Below the pieces are notes generated by a model. The model ran no database searches, was not told where the DNA came from, and saw only the letters and a program-made list of their open reading frames with translations. Of a stretch of DNA of 64,000 bases, positions 1-9,444 are shown piece by piece. The first letter of the stretch is position 1, and every line of letters starts with the position of its first letter. The translations under genes were made by a program, and so were the position numbers. The stretch lies in assembly GCA_016286445.1 (NCBI GenBank), contig JAEESS010000002.1, forward strand, positions 51,834 through 115,833. The letters are read 5' to 3'. This stretch comes from Bacillota bacterium (GTDB lineage: Bacteria; Bacillota; Clostridia; Christensenellales; CAG-138).

Positions 1-1107
1 GCGGCAGTACAGCTTGCCAAGACAGCGGGGAAGGGCGATCGTGCCGTTCCGATCGAACCGATCGATGAAAACTGCAGGCGTTTTGCGGACCTTTGCGCAT
101 CGATTCTGCTTTCGTATCAGCAGGCGCAGAACCGGAACGCGGTCGGCAGACAGGCAAGGATGCAATCCGGCTTCGCCGAACGTCAGCTTTCGGGCGCAGG
201 GGCGGCATTGTGTACCTATGCAAGAGAAATGCGCGAGCGGTCCCGCGACAAAGAACAGCGCATACAAAACATGGAAGACCGTCTTGCGGAGGCAGGATAC
301 GATGCGGAGACGCCGGACATCTATGAAACGGACGGTTCGGAAATGATTTCGGTCCGCATCCGCAGACCGCTGCATACGCGTCATTCCGCTGTGCAGAGGA
401 CGATTGAGCAGGCGTGCGGCTATCCGCTTCGCTGTATCCGCGCCGCGCAGAACAAGGATTTCGTTTCGTTCCGGTTTGAGCGGGACGCCGAGCTTCATGC
501 AACCGCGCAGGTAACGAAAACCGCCGCAGAGGATACGGTCAGCGGAGACGCGACCGGCGAATGCCGCATTCCCGGCGGAAAGGTCTGCTTTGCACTCTCA
601 GACGGGATGGGCAGCGGATCCCGTGCGCGAAGCGAGAGCGAGGCGGCGATCCGGCTGCTGTTCCGTCTGTATAACGCAGGCGTTGAACGGGACCTGGTCT
701 ATGAGAACGTCAATCGTATGCTCCTTGCGCAGAACGAATCGGAAATGTATGCAACGCTTGATGCACTGTCGATCGATCTGCATACCGGAGACGCCGAGCT
801 TTTGAAATACGGCGCGCCGCCGAGCTTTCTGCTGCGTGACGGACAGATCAGCACGATCTCCGGAGAGGCGCTGCCCTGCGGGATCCTTGCGGAAGCAAAG
901 CCCAGCGTAATCCGGCTGAAGCTGCAGCGCAACGACCGCATCGTTCTCTGCTCCGACGGCATTCAGGATGTCCTGCCGGAGGGCGTGGAGGAAGCGATCC
1001 GTTCGATGGACAACTCCGGACAGAAGACCGGTGAAGCGCTGCTCAGAATTGCGGAGGCAAGAGGCGGATCGGACGATATGACCGTCATGGTGATCCTTGT
1101 CGCATGA
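1..1107 (+). CDS. spoIIE: Stage II sporulation protein E (PP2C-type phosphatase), 3' part; ORF open to window start
   Basis: Frame 1 is open from base 1; C-terminal PP2C-like motifs (VCFALSDGMGSGSRARSES, DALSIDLHTGDAELLKYGAPPSFL, DRIVLCSDGIQD, GGSDDMTVMVI); followed directly by spoIIGA. Confidence 0.9.
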   Translation, partial: AAVQLAKTAGKGDRAVPIEPIDENCRRFADLCASILLSYQQAQNRNAVGRQARMQSGFAERQLSGAGAALCTYAREMRERSRDKEQRIQNMEDRLAEAGYDAETPDIYETDGSEMISVRIRRPLHTRHSAVQRTIEQACGYPLRCIRAAQNKDFVSFRFERDAELHATAQVTKTAAEDTVSGDATGECRIPGGKVCFALSDGMGSGSRARSESEAAIRLLFRLYNAGVERDLVYENVNRMLLAQNESEMYATLDALSIDLHTGDAELLKYGAPPSFLLRDGQISTISGEALPCGILAEAKPSVIRLKLQRNDRIVLCSDGIQDVLPEGVEEAIRSMDNSGQKTGEALLRIAEARGGSDDMTVMVILVA

Positions 1108-1988
1108 AGATTACGATCGAGCCGTTTCTTTTGGACAACACGCTGATGAACTGCTGCGTATACCTGCTTGCGGCGGCGTGGATGGGCGTTCGGATCCGGA
1201 TGCTCCCGACAGTCGGCGTTTCGCTGCTCGGCGCGGTATATGCGTTGATTTCACTGTTCTGGGTTCCGCTGCTCCGGCATCCGTTTCTGAAAATCCCGAG
1301 CTTTCTGATCTTGTCGCTGCTGCTGTTCCGAAGAGCCGGCGCGTTCAGAGCGATCCCGTTTCTGTTCCTGTCGGCAGCGCTTGCAGGCGGTACGGCGATG
1401 CTGCTGACGATCCAGCTCGGAGGACGCGTGTATTCGGACGGAACCATGATCGGAACCGTGCCGGTTCGCGCCGCGCTGCTTTCCGCGTTTGCGGCGCTTT
1501 GCCTGCCGCGGACGATCCGAACGCTCACGGCAATGCGCAAGCGGCACGCGCTGCATACCGGGATCGCAGTCGAGCTTGCGTCGCATACCTATCGCCTGGA
1601 TGCATTGATCGACAGCGGGAATCTGCTGAAAGAGCCGGTGACCGGACTTCCGGTCATCCTGATCGATCCGCCGGTCGATCGACCGCAGATGCCGGTTCCG
1701 TTTACAAAGCTTTCGGGCAGCGGCGTCCTGTACGGAGAGCGGCCCCGATCGGTCGTGCTGACGGACTTCGGCAGTGCGGCGGTCGACTGCGTCTGCGTGC
1801 AGTCTCCGACGCCGATCGGAAAGGCGCAGGCAATTCTGCCGGAAAGCCTGTTACCGTATGATTGGAGGATAAGAAATGATCGCATGGCTATATCGTATCT
1901 GGGCTCGCCTGCTCGTGCGGCTGCGCATTGGCAGACGCGATATCTTATGGTACGTTCACGCAAGCGAAGGACTTCCGCCGCCGCTTGA
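1104..1988 (+). CDS. spoIIGA: Sigma-E processing peptidase SpoIIGA
   Basis: Multi-TM N-terminus and aspartic-protease-like [20 protein letters not shown]; immediately upstream of sigE; 4-nt ATGA overlap with spoIIE. Confidence 0.88.
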   Translation: MKITIEPFLLDNTLMNCCVYLLAAAWMGVRIRMLPTVGVSLLGAVYALISLFWVPLLRHPFLKIPSFLILSLLLFRRAGAFRAIPFLFLSAALAGGTAMLLTIQLGGRVYSDGTMIGTVPVRAALLSAFAALCLPRTIRTLTAMRKRHALHTGIAVELASHTYRLDALIDSGNLLKEPVTGLPVILIDPPVDRPQMPVPFTKLSGSGVLYGERPRSVVLTDFGSAAVDCVCVQSPTPIGKAQAILPESLLPYDWRIRNDRMAISYLGSPARAAAHWQTRYLMVRSRKRRTSAAA

Positions 1989-2589
1989 CCCGGAGGAGGA
2001 AGCCCGATGCATCGCCCTTGCGCAGACCGACAGGGAAGCGAAAGACAAGCTGATCGTGCACAACCTTCGCCTGGTCGTCTATCTTGCGCGAAAGTTTGAG
2101 AACACCGGCGTACAGACGGAGGATCTGATCAGCATCGGCACGATCGGTCTCATCAAGGCAGTAGAAACGTTCAAATCGGAAAAGAAGATCAAGCTTGCGA
2201 CATACGCATCCCGCTGCATCGAAAACGAGATCCTCATGCACCTGCGTCGCACGACGAAGCTGAAGCTTGAGGTCAGCTTTGACGAGCCGCTGAACGTCGA
2301 TTGGGACGGTAACGAGCTGCTGCTTTCGGATGTTCTCGGCACCGATCCGGACATCGTCAGCCGCGATATGGAGGACGAGGTCGACCGCGAGCTCCTCAGC
2401 AAAGCGTTGGAGAGGCTTACGGACCGCGAGCGGGAAATCATCGATATGCGTTTCGGACTGAAGAACGGCGAAGCGCGGACGCAAAAGCAGGTCGCCGACG
2501 CCATGGGGATCTCCCAGAGCTACATCAGCCGCATCGAGAAGCGAATCATGAAACGGCTGAAGCGGGAGATCCTGAGAATGCAGTCATGA
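1876..2589 (+). CDS. sigE: RNA polymerase sporulation sigma factor SigE with N-terminal pro-sequence
   Basis: [88 protein letters not shown] ggagg at 1864-1868. Confidence 0.96.
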   Translation: MIAWLYRIWARLLVRLRIGRRDILWYVHASEGLPPPLDPEEEARCIALAQTDREAKDKLIVHNLRLVVYLARKFENTGVQTEDLISIGTIGLIKAVETFKSEKKIKLATYASRCIENEILMHLRRTTKLKLEVSFDEPLNVDWDGNELLLSDVLGTDPDIVSRDMEDEVDRELLSKALERLTDREREIIDMRFGLKNGEARTQKQVADAMGISQSYISRIEKRIMKRLKREILRMQS

Positions 2590-3357
2590 ACGGACGTATT
2601 TTTCAAGCTGACGCAGCGCGCTTTTTTCGAGCCTGGACACCTGCGCCTGCGAAATACCGATCTCCTTCGACACCTCTACCTGCGTTTTGCAGGCGAAATA
2701 TCGGAGATTCAGGATCTTTCGGTCGCGCTCGCCGAGATGCGAAAGCCCTTCTTTGAGCGCGATCGAATCGATCCGTTTGGATTCGCTGTCCTTTGGATCG
2801 CAGATCTGATCGAGCACACAGAGCGTATCGTCGTCGGCGTTGAATACCGGATCGTAAAGAGAGACCGGATCCGAGATCGCGTCGAGCGCAAAGACAACTT
2901 CCGATTCTGCGATGCCCAGCTCCTTTGCAATCTCGCCGACGGTCGGTTCGCGGGAAAGTGCATCGGTCAGCTTGAGCTTCGCCTGCATGGCGCGGTATGC
3001 CGTATCACGCATCGAACGCGGTACGCGCACGGCGCTGTAATCGCGCAGATGACGCCGGATCTCGCCGGCAATCATCGGGACCGCGTAAGTGGAAAAACGT
3101 ACATTCTGCGAAAGATCAAACCCGTCGACGGATTTGATGAGTCCGATACAGCCGACCTGGAACAGATCGTCCGCGACCTCGCCGCGTCCCGCAAACCGCT
3201 GCACGACGGAAAGGACAAGCCGCAGATTGGAATAAATAAAACGCTCCCGCGCGTCCGCATCGCCTTCTTTTGCGCGTTTCAGCAGCGCATACAGCTCGTC
3301 GGGCTTTAATTTCGGCAGTCTTGAAGTATCTATGCTTGTGATCTCAACTTTCTGCAA
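2584..3357 (-). CDS. sigG: RNA polymerase sporulation sigma factor SigG (TTG start after a strong GGAGGTGATC SD)
   Basis: [79 protein letters not shown]; convergent with sigE. Confidence 0.93.
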   Translation of the reverse strand: MQKVEITSIDTSRLPKLKPDELYALLKRAKEGDADARERFIYSNLRLVLSVVQRFAGRGEVADDLFQVGCIGLIKSVDGFDLSQNVRFSTYAVPMIAGEIRRHLRDYSAVRVPRSMRDTAYRAMQAKLKLTDALSREPTVGEIAKELGIAESEVVFALDAISDPVSLYDPVFNADDDTLCVLDQICDPKDSESKRIDSIALKEGLSHLGERDRKILNLRYFACKTQVEVSKEIGISQAQVSRLEKSALRQLEKYVRS

Positions 3358-3420
3358 CAGGATCACCTCCGCATAATAGTCTGTCCGTCGCGGAACGGAA
3401 TCAAACCGTATGCCGCATCA

Positions 3421-3449
3421 TTGACAGACTTTTCCAATCGTGATACGAT
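3421..3449 (+). promoter_or_regulatory. Sigma-A-type promoter TTGACA-N17-TACGAT
   Basis: Read directly; upstream of the GTG start at 3478. Confidence 0.6.
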
Positions 3450-3477
3450 ACAGCAAAGAATGCTCGGAGGAAGTGCA

Positions 3478-4629
3478 GTGAAGCGTATTCGCTTGATCGT
3501 GCTGTTGATTTTTGCAGTGCTGCTGTTGACAGGCTGCAGACAGCAGGCAGAAACGCCGCCGACGGAAACCGCCGCGCCGGATATCGGAACGGAAGAGATC
3601 GTCGTGCAGGTTTCGGAACACCCGTCGGAGGTCATGGCAATGACCACGGTTCCGCCCACGCCGGAGGAAACGCCGATGCCCACCGAAGAACCGACGACCG
3701 TTCCGACGGAGGAGCCGACGCCGGCGCAGCAGAAGTATGACGCGCCGGAAGGCGTCTATACGATCGCATGGATGAGCGATCCGCAGCATTACTCCAAGAT
3801 GTTTCCCGAGACGTATTATGCAATGACGTCCTTTCTGCGCGATCACAGGGAGGAGATGCGGCTCGCGTACATCATCAATACAGGCGATCTTGTGCACAAT
3901 ACCGATCTGGAATCCGAATGGGACGTTGCGGACAAGGCACAGGCGATGATCGACGAGATCCCGAACGGCGTCCTTGCCGGCAATCACGATATGGCAGCGC
4001 CGATCGGATACAAGACGTTCTGCGAGCGATTCGGAGAAAAGCGATATCGGGATAAGCCGTGGTACGGCGAAAGCTTTGAAAACAATCGCGGACATTACGA
4101 TCTTCTGACGGCGGGAGAAACGGATTACCTGTTTGTCTATATGGGCTTTGAACCGAACGATAAGGCGATCAAATGGGCTGCAAACGTGTTCAAACAGTAT
4201 CCGGAGCGCGTCGGGGTACTTTGCCTGCATGATTATTATACCAAGAAGCTGACGCTGTCCGAGGACGGCGAAAAGTGGTATAAACGCGTGGTAAAAAAGA
4301 CACCGAATCTGTACATGGTGCTGTGCGGACACAAATACGGCTCCTATTGCTTCCCGGAATCGTTTGACGACGACGGGGACGGGAGAGAGGACCGGACGGT
4401 CTATCAGATGCTGTTCAATTACCAGGCGTCGCTGCACGACGGCGGCGGCGGGTATCTGCGGCTGATACAGATCGACGAGAAGGAAGGAACGATGCGCAAT
4501 CTGACCTACTCGCCGCTCCTGGAGGATTATAACCGGTTTGACGATCCGAACAACCGCGAGGAATACTATCCCTTCGATGAAAAGAACGAGGAGTTTATGC
4601 TCCCGCTGCCTTGGAAGATCGGACACTGA
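3478..4629 (+). CDS. Lipoprotein with calcineurin-like metallophosphoesterase domain
   Basis: GTG start with SD ggagg; lipobox LLLTGC; T/P/E-rich linker; metallophosphoesterase-like motifs MSDPQHY, NTGDLVHN, GNHD, GH. Confidence 0.8.
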   Translation: MKRIRLIVLLIFAVLLLTGCRQQAETPPTETAAPDIGTEEIVVQVSEHPSEVMAMTTVPPTPEETPMPTEEPTTVPTEEPTPAQQKYDAPEGVYTIAWMSDPQHYSKMFPETYYAMTSFLRDHREEMRLAYIINTGDLVHNTDLESEWDVADKAQAMIDEIPNGVLAGNHDMAAPIGYKTFCERFGEKRYRDKPWYGESFENNRGHYDLLTAGETDYLFVYMGFEPNDKAIKWAANVFKQYPERVGVLCLHDYYTKKLTLSEDGEKWYKRVVKKTPNLYMVLCGHKYGSYCFPESFDDDGDGREDRTVYQMLFNYQASLHDGGGGYLRLIQIDEKEGTMRNLTYSPLLEDYNRFDDPNNREEYYPFDEKNEEFMLPLPWKIGH

Positions 4630-4644
4630 ACGAATATGGAAAGC

Positions 4645-4676
4645 AAAAAGAAGCGATCAATTCGCTTCTTTTTTTG
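4645..4676 (+). terminator. Intrinsic terminator
   Basis: aagaagcga tcaat tcgcttctt followed by a T-run. Confidence 0.8.
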
Positions 4677-4740
4677 TCGTGAAAAAACAGAGGGAAACAG
4701 CGCGGCGTGTAAACACGGACCCGGCGCTTATGCGTTCCGA

Positions 4741-4851
4741 TCAAAATAAGCTGCAGAGCAGAGCGGCAAGCTTCCGATAAAAGACATACGACCGAAGATG
4801 GGATGCACGTTCGATCCGGCGATACAATTTCTTCATTTCCAAGTTACTCAT
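4741..4851 (-). CDS. Putative 36-aa basic small protein
   Basis: Strong SD (AAGAAAGGAGATTTTTGTG-ATG) and intact ORF MSNLEMKKLYRRIERASHLRSYVFYRKLAALLCSLF*; too short for the supplied ORF track. Confidence 0.5.
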   Translation of the reverse strand: MSNLEMKKLYRRIERASHLRSYVFYRKLAALLCSLF

Positions 4852-5116
4852 CACAAAAATCTCCTTTCTTGTATCTGGCTTAGAGTATAAAGGAGAAATA
4901 TGTCAGAATTGTCAGAAATTTATGTCCGAAACGACAAAAAAGCGCGATAAAAGTATGAATAATACTTGAACTAAATATGAACAAGGTGTAAAGTATAATG
5001 GGATAATTTATGAATATGTTGATTTATGTCGCGCATAATTAAACATATACGCGATATACCGCATATTTGCGATATGTGACTATGATTTATGCGGAGAACG
5101 GTCCGATCCGGATTGC

Positions 5117-5146
5117 AACAAAAAAGGGAGGCGTCAAAGCCTCCCG
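5117..5146 (-). terminator. Intrinsic terminator of the 5190-5948 gene
   Basis: gggaggc gtcaaa gcctccc flanked by an A-run (T-run on minus strand). Confidence 0.8.
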
Positions 5147-5189
5147 AGAATTTCAGACGGGTCTATGCTGTGACCCGCTCGACGGTGTA

Positions 5190-5948
5190 TCAATCGGATC
5201 CGAGCAGAGCAAGGATCGCTTTGCATTCGGCCAGTGTGTGATAGTTCGGAATATTGTCCGCAGAACGGTTGATCTGTCGGATCTGCACGGAATGGACGCC
5301 GTCGGTGTAGACGATCTCATCGTCGGACGCAGGAACATAGAAGGTTTCTCCGTTCTCCGTCTGCGGCTGATAGGACGAGGACAGCGACCGTGTCAAAGCG
5401 CCTTTATCGTTCGGTCGGATCAGAATATCGAGATTGGATACATCGGTGCGGTACTGCGCATTCCATTCGGACTCAAGAAGCTTTATACTGCCTTTCGGTG
5501 ATTCCGGCGCGGCGATCAAAGCAATTGCATCGTCCACCGAGAGGATGGTTTCCATATGGACCAGTCCCGTATCGCTGCCGATCAGATAGCGGAAACGTCC
5601 GGTGTAGCACTCGTAATATGTATACGGCGCATTGCCGTTCGCATCCTTCACTTCGCTTTCGCAGAGCGCATAGACGATACCGTCAACGTTTCGGTATTCC
5701 TTGACGTTCTTGGACATACCGGTTTCCTTGGCGTTTCTTTTGACCGCAAGCGTGAACATCTCTCCGTTTGACTCATAGCTTGCAATGTAGCTCAAGGTGC
5801 TGTAGGTAAGGGGATAGCGTTCGCCGAGATTCCATACGAGGGACTGCTCGATGACACGATCCTGCGACCCGCCGCGATTGCCGCCGCAGGCGGTCAGCAA
5901 CAGAGCAGCAAGTATCAGAATGCAGATGAAAAGAGGAATGCGCTTCAT
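5190..5948 (-). CDS. Hypothetical lipoprotein
   Basis: MKRIPLFICILILAALLLTACGG lipobox; no domain recognised. Confidence 0.75.
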   Translation of the reverse strand: MKRIPLFICILILAALLLTACGGNRGGSQDRVIEQSLVWNLGERYPLTYSTLSYIASYESNGEMFTLAVKRNAKETGMSKNVKEYRNVDGIVYALCESEVKDANGNAPYTYYECYTGRFRYLIGSDTGLVHMETILSVDDAIALIAAPESPKGSIKLLESEWNAQYRTDVSNLDILIRPNDKGALTRSLSSSYQPQTENGETFYVPASDDEIVYTDGVHSVQIRQINRSADNIPNYHTLAECKAILALLGSD

Positions 5949-5980
5949 AAAAAGCCTTCTTTCTGTATTGATTCCTGTGT

Positions 5981-6009
5981 ATCATACCATAAACCCGGCG
6001 TATTGTCAC
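5981..6009 (-). promoter_or_regulatory. Sigma-A-type promoter GTGACA-N17-TATGAT for the lipoprotein gene
   Basis: Read directly on the minus strand. Confidence 0.5.
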
Positions 6010-6077
6010 GAAAAAAACAGCAAGCCGCGTTCAAAAAGTCTTCACAATAATATACAGAAAAAAACAGATAATTGGAC

Positions 6078-6105
6078 TTGACAGAAACGGATTGTCTGCT
6101 ATAAT
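6078..6105 (+). promoter_or_regulatory. Promoter TTGACA-N16-TATAAT for tRNA pair
   Basis: 12 nt upstream of the tRNA-Thr 5' end. Confidence 0.75.
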
Positions 6106-6116
6106 AGAAAAGGTCC

Positions 6117-6192
6117 GCCAAAGTAGCTCAGTCGGTAGAGCGACGCACTCGTAATGCGTAGGTCAGGGGTCCGAGTCCCCTCTTTGGCTCCA
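6117..6192 (+). tRNA. tRNA-Thr(CGT)
   Basis: GCCAAAG/CTTTGGC acceptor stem, loop ctCGTaa, encoded CCA. Confidence 0.93.
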
Positions 6193-6196
6193 ATGT

Positions 6197-6273
6197 CGAG
6201 GCGTAGCGCAGTTTGGTAGCGCGTTTGGTTCGGGACCAAAAGGCCGCTGGTTCAAATCCAGTCGCCTCGACCA
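6197..6273 (+). tRNA. tRNA-Pro(CGG)
   Basis: CGAGGCG/CGCCTCG acceptor, loop ttCGGga, encoded CCA. Confidence 0.93.
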
Positions 6274-6274
6274 C

Positions 6275-6305
6275 ATCGCCGCAGGCTTTGCTTGCGGCGA
6301 TTTTT
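6275..6305 (+). terminator. Intrinsic terminator after tRNAs
   Basis: atcgccgcaggctttgcttgcggcgattttt. Confidence 0.8.
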
Positions 6306-6419
6306 GTATTCTCAGACCGGCGGCGATTCGTGCTGCTTTGATCCGGCGTTCGCAGCGAAATCAGCAGTCGGAGTTGCTTTTGCTCTTGCTTCATGATATG
6401 ATTTGTCAGAGGTGGTTCC

Positions 6420-6821
6420 ATGGAGATCCGGGAATATGGTGTGTTTCATAAAGAAGAGATCGAAAGTCTGTATGCTTCCGTCGGCTGGAACGCGTACACG
6501 GATGATCTTCCTGTGCTGGAACGCGGCTTTATGAAATCGCTGCTCGTTCTTGCGGCATATGACGGGGAGGAGCTGATCGGCATTCTTCGCGCGACAGGCG
6601 ACGGGGAAACGATCGTATTCATTCAGGATATTCTCGTGGATCCCGCGCATCAGCGCAAGGGCGTCGGCACGGCGCTCGTGCGGGAGGCTCTTGCACGGTT
6701 TCGCAGGGTCCGTCAGATCGAACTTGTGACCGACGATACGCCGGAAACGGTCGCGTTCTATCGGGCGTTGGGATTCCGTCCGCTTTCGGAGCTTGGATGC
6801 TGTGGATTTATGCGGAGCTGA
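6420..6821 (+). CDS. GNAT family N-acetyltransferase
   Basis: IQDILVDPAHQRKGVGTALVREAL...FYRALGF. Confidence 0.88.
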   Translation: MEIREYGVFHKEEIESLYASVGWNAYTDDLPVLERGFMKSLLVLAAYDGEELIGILRATGDGETIVFIQDILVDPAHQRKGVGTALVREALARFRRVRQIELVTDDTPETVAFYRALGFRPLSELGCCGFMRS

Positions 6822-6832
6822 CAGGAGGGAAC

Positions 6833-7297
6833 ATGGTACGGTTTGCAGAAGAACATGAGCTCGATCGCGTAAACGAGCTTCGGAAGCAAGTAAACGATCT
6901 GCATGTGGCTGGAAAGCCGGAGATCTTCAAGCCCGGCTTTTCCAAGGAGCTTGCCGATCATATCCATACCGTCTGGAACGATCCGGAACAGGAGATCGTC
7001 GTTAATGAACGCAGCGGGGTGATCTGCGGCTTTGCGATTCTGCATCATATCCGCAAGCCGGAGAATCCGTTTATGCGTGAACGTGAGTATCTGGACGTCG
7101 ATGAGTTTTGTGTGGATGAGACATACAGAAGAACCGGCGCGGCGACGGAGCTGATCACGTTTATCCGCGACGTTGCAAAGGAGCGTGGCTTCGACCGGAT
7201 CGAACTCAATATGTGGGAGTTCAATCAAGAGGCGCTTGCGTTCTATGAAGCGGTCGGGTTTACGACCTATCGAAGATATCTGGAAATGAAACTGTAA
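6833..7297 (+). CDS. GNAT family N-acetyltransferase
   Basis: ATG with SD ggaggg; VDEFCVDETYRRTGAATELI...FYEAVGF. Confidence 0.85.
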   Translation: MVRFAEEHELDRVNELRKQVNDLHVAGKPEIFKPGFSKELADHIHTVWNDPEQEIVVNERSGVICGFAILHHIRKPENPFMREREYLDVDEFCVDETYRRTGAATELITFIRDVAKERGFDRIELNMWEFNQEALAFYEAVGFTTYRRYLEMKL

Positions 7298-7301
7298 AAT
7301 A

Positions 7302-7337
7302 AGCGGCGGTTTCCGATCGAAACCGCCGCTGCTTTTT
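7302..7337 (+). terminator. Intrinsic terminator
   Basis: agcggcggttt ccgatcg aaaccgccgct, then ctttttac. Confidence 0.8.
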
Positions 7338-7345
7338 ACTCTTTT

Positions 7346-8392
7346 TTACAGGGAAGAATCTTCGTCCTGCCAGTCGATAAGATAAACGATATCCGCCATT
7401 TCGCGGCCGTCGTTGCTGGGCTTGCTGAAAATACCGCCGTTCCAGTAGAGCGAAGCGGATTCGCCGCCGTCCAGATTGAATGCGATCTTACAGCCGAGCT
7501 TTTCCATCAGCTTGGAAAGCTCTTTCATTTCAAGCCCGTCGGAATGCTTTTGCCGTCCGTCGACGGTCACGAAGCAGTAATGTCCCGGTTCATAGTATCC
7601 GATCGCGCAGCGCGGATTGAGCGGCTTGACCTTGGAATGAGGGAATGCGGTCATCGCCTGTCCGTTTTCATCGAGGAGCGAGGGACCGAACTCCCATGCC
7701 TGCCAAACATCCTTCTGAGGACCGTTCGCCTTATACGCGTCCACGGTCATTGTTTCCATGGTCCCGTCGAGGTACAGGAAGCAGACCTCCCAGTCGTCAT
7801 AGGTTTTGGTGTCGTAGATCTCGCCGTTGCGAATGACAAGCTGATGATTGTGCGCGTTGAACATGTCCCCCGAGATTGCGGCAAGCGCATCAACGCGTTT
7901 GGCAATCTTTAAAACCGTATCGCGGTCTTTGGATTTGAAATCCTTTGCCGCTGCCGTGCGCAGGCAACGGATGTCGCGCAGATAGATATCGACGACGTAA
8001 TAGGTCAGACGGTGATGAAACAGCTCGTTGTCGGTAACTGCGGATACGGTAAAATGCAGATTCTCACCGGTATACTCTTCTTCGGTCATCCGCTGCTCCT
8101 CGCGCGGGACAAAACCGCCGACGCTCCATCCGATCAGACCTTCCGGCTCCGGCGTGGGAGACGGGGTGGGAGTGGGCGTCGGTTCCGGCGTCGGCGTCGG
8201 CTCGGGCGTCGGCGTCGGAGGCTCGGGCGTGGGCGTCGGTTCCGGCGTGACAAGCGTCAGCTCTTCCTCCGCTATCGGTTCCGGCACGGCAGTTGCGGTC
8301 GGTTCCGGCGTTGCTGCAACTGTCTGCAGTCCGCCGCAGGCGCAAAACAGAAGAACAAAAACAAGACACGTTATCAAAAGCGTGCGCTTCAT
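7346..8392 (-). CDS. Phosphodiester glycosidase (NAGPA-domain-like) putative lipoprotein with TPEP-rich linker
   Basis: Start overlaps upstream stop (ATGA, 8389-8392); AISGDMFNAHNHQLVIRNGEIY, FGPSLLDENG, RCAIGYYEPGHYCFVTVDGRQ, FNLDGGESASLYWNG. Confidence 0.82.
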   Translation of the reverse strand: MKRTLLITCLVFVLLFCACGGLQTVAATPEPTATAVPEPIAEEELTLVTPEPTPTPEPPTPTPEPTPTPEPTPTPTPSPTPEPEGLIGWSVGGFVPREEQRMTEEEYTGENLHFTVSAVTDNELFHHRLTYYVVDIYLRDIRCLRTAAAKDFKSKDRDTVLKIAKRVDALAAISGDMFNAHNHQLVIRNGEIYDTKTYDDWEVCFLYLDGTMETMTVDAYKANGPQKDVWQAWEFGPSLLDENGQAMTAFPHSKVKPLNPRCAIGYYEPGHYCFVTVDGRQKHSDGLEMKELSKLMEKLGCKIAFNLDGGESASLYWNGGIFSKPSNDGREMADIVYLIDWQDEDSSL

Positions 8393-9444
8393 TCGGCAAG
8401 ACCTGCCTTTCCGCAGTAGAACCGGGATTCGGGATACGGTTCGTACGCAATATAAACGATATCGGCAACGACGCGTCCGCCTCCGCTGGGGCGGTTGAGC
8501 GTCGTGTCCTTCCAATAGAAATGTGCTGAAGCGCCGCCGTCAAGATTGTATGCCTGCGTGCATCCGAGCGACTTCATGAGCTTGGCAAGCTCGGGAAGCG
8601 TTGCCCCGCGGGATGCCTTCTGCCTGCCGTCCACGACGACAAGACAGTAATGCCCCGGTTCGATGATGCCGATGCAGCTGCGGGGATTCGTTACGGTGAT
8701 GCCGACGTCCGGGAAGCTTTTGATCGGATTTCCCTTCTTATCGATCAGAGCGGGACCGAACTGCCAGCCCTGCCAGGGATCCATTGCCATGATCTTTTTG
8801 ATACTGGCTTCCTGACTGCTCATCGTGACCATTTCTCCGTTTTTGAGTAACAGACAAATATCGTTATCGCTGATCTTTCTTTGATACAGCTCGCCGTTCC
8901 GAATGATGAGCGCGGGGCAGTAATCGCCGGATATTGCAACCAAAGCGTTTTCTTTTTTGGCGATGGAGCCGAACTCGCCGTGTCCTGCACGCTTAAAGTT
9001 GCCGCTGTTGCAGCCGGTCCGAAGCAGCGTAACGTCCGAAACCCGAACATCCGCGACATAATAGATCAGATTCTTGTTGAACAGCTCCGAATCCTCTTTG
9101 ACCGTAAGGGTGACGGAAACGTTCGGACTGCGATAAGTATCGTTGATGAACAGGACCCCGTCCGACCAGAAAGGCGGCTGAACGGCTTCGGAGTCGTCCG
9201 CATCATACGCTTCGGCAAGGATCGGTTCGACCGTCGGCGCCGGGGAAGGCGTTGCGGGGACGGCTGTGCGCAGGGGTACGGCGGATGCGGAAGGCTCTGC
9301 GGCGGAAGGAATCGACGCGTTCTTCACATCGGAGCGGTCTTTCAGCGTCAATGCGTATACGGTCACGACCGCCAAAGCGATCAGGACCAGGATGAGAAGA
9401 ACGGCGGGAATGAAAGTTTTTAATACAATTCTTTTCATAAACAA
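8389..9444 (-). CDS. Phosphodiester glycosidase (NAGPA-domain-like), TM-anchored paralog
   Basis: AISGDYCPALIIRNGELY, FGPALIDKKG, RSCIGIIEPGHYCLVVVDGRQ, YNLDGGASAHFYW. Confidence 0.82.
   Translation of the reverse strand: MFMKRIVLKTFIPAVLLILVLIALAVVTVYALTLKDRSDVKNASIPSAAEPSASAVPLRTAVPATPSPAPTVEPILAEAYDADDSEAVQPPFWSDGVLFINDTYRSPNVSVTLTVKEDSELFNKNLIYYVADVRVSDVTLLRTGCNSGNFKRAGHGEFGSIAKKENALVAISGDYCPALIIRNGELYQRKISDNDICLLLKNGEMVTMSSQEASIKKIMAMDPWQGWQFGPALIDKKGNPIKSFPDVGITVTNPRSCIGIIEPGHYCLVVVDGRQKASRGATLPELAKLMKSLGCTQAYNLDGGASAHFYWKDTTLNRPSGGGRVVADIVYIAYEPYPESRFYCGKAGLAE

Noticed and set aside
3418-4626. 402-aa minus-strand ORF
   Set aside because: Mirror of the metallophosphoesterase lipoprotein; Arg/His-rich, no motif.
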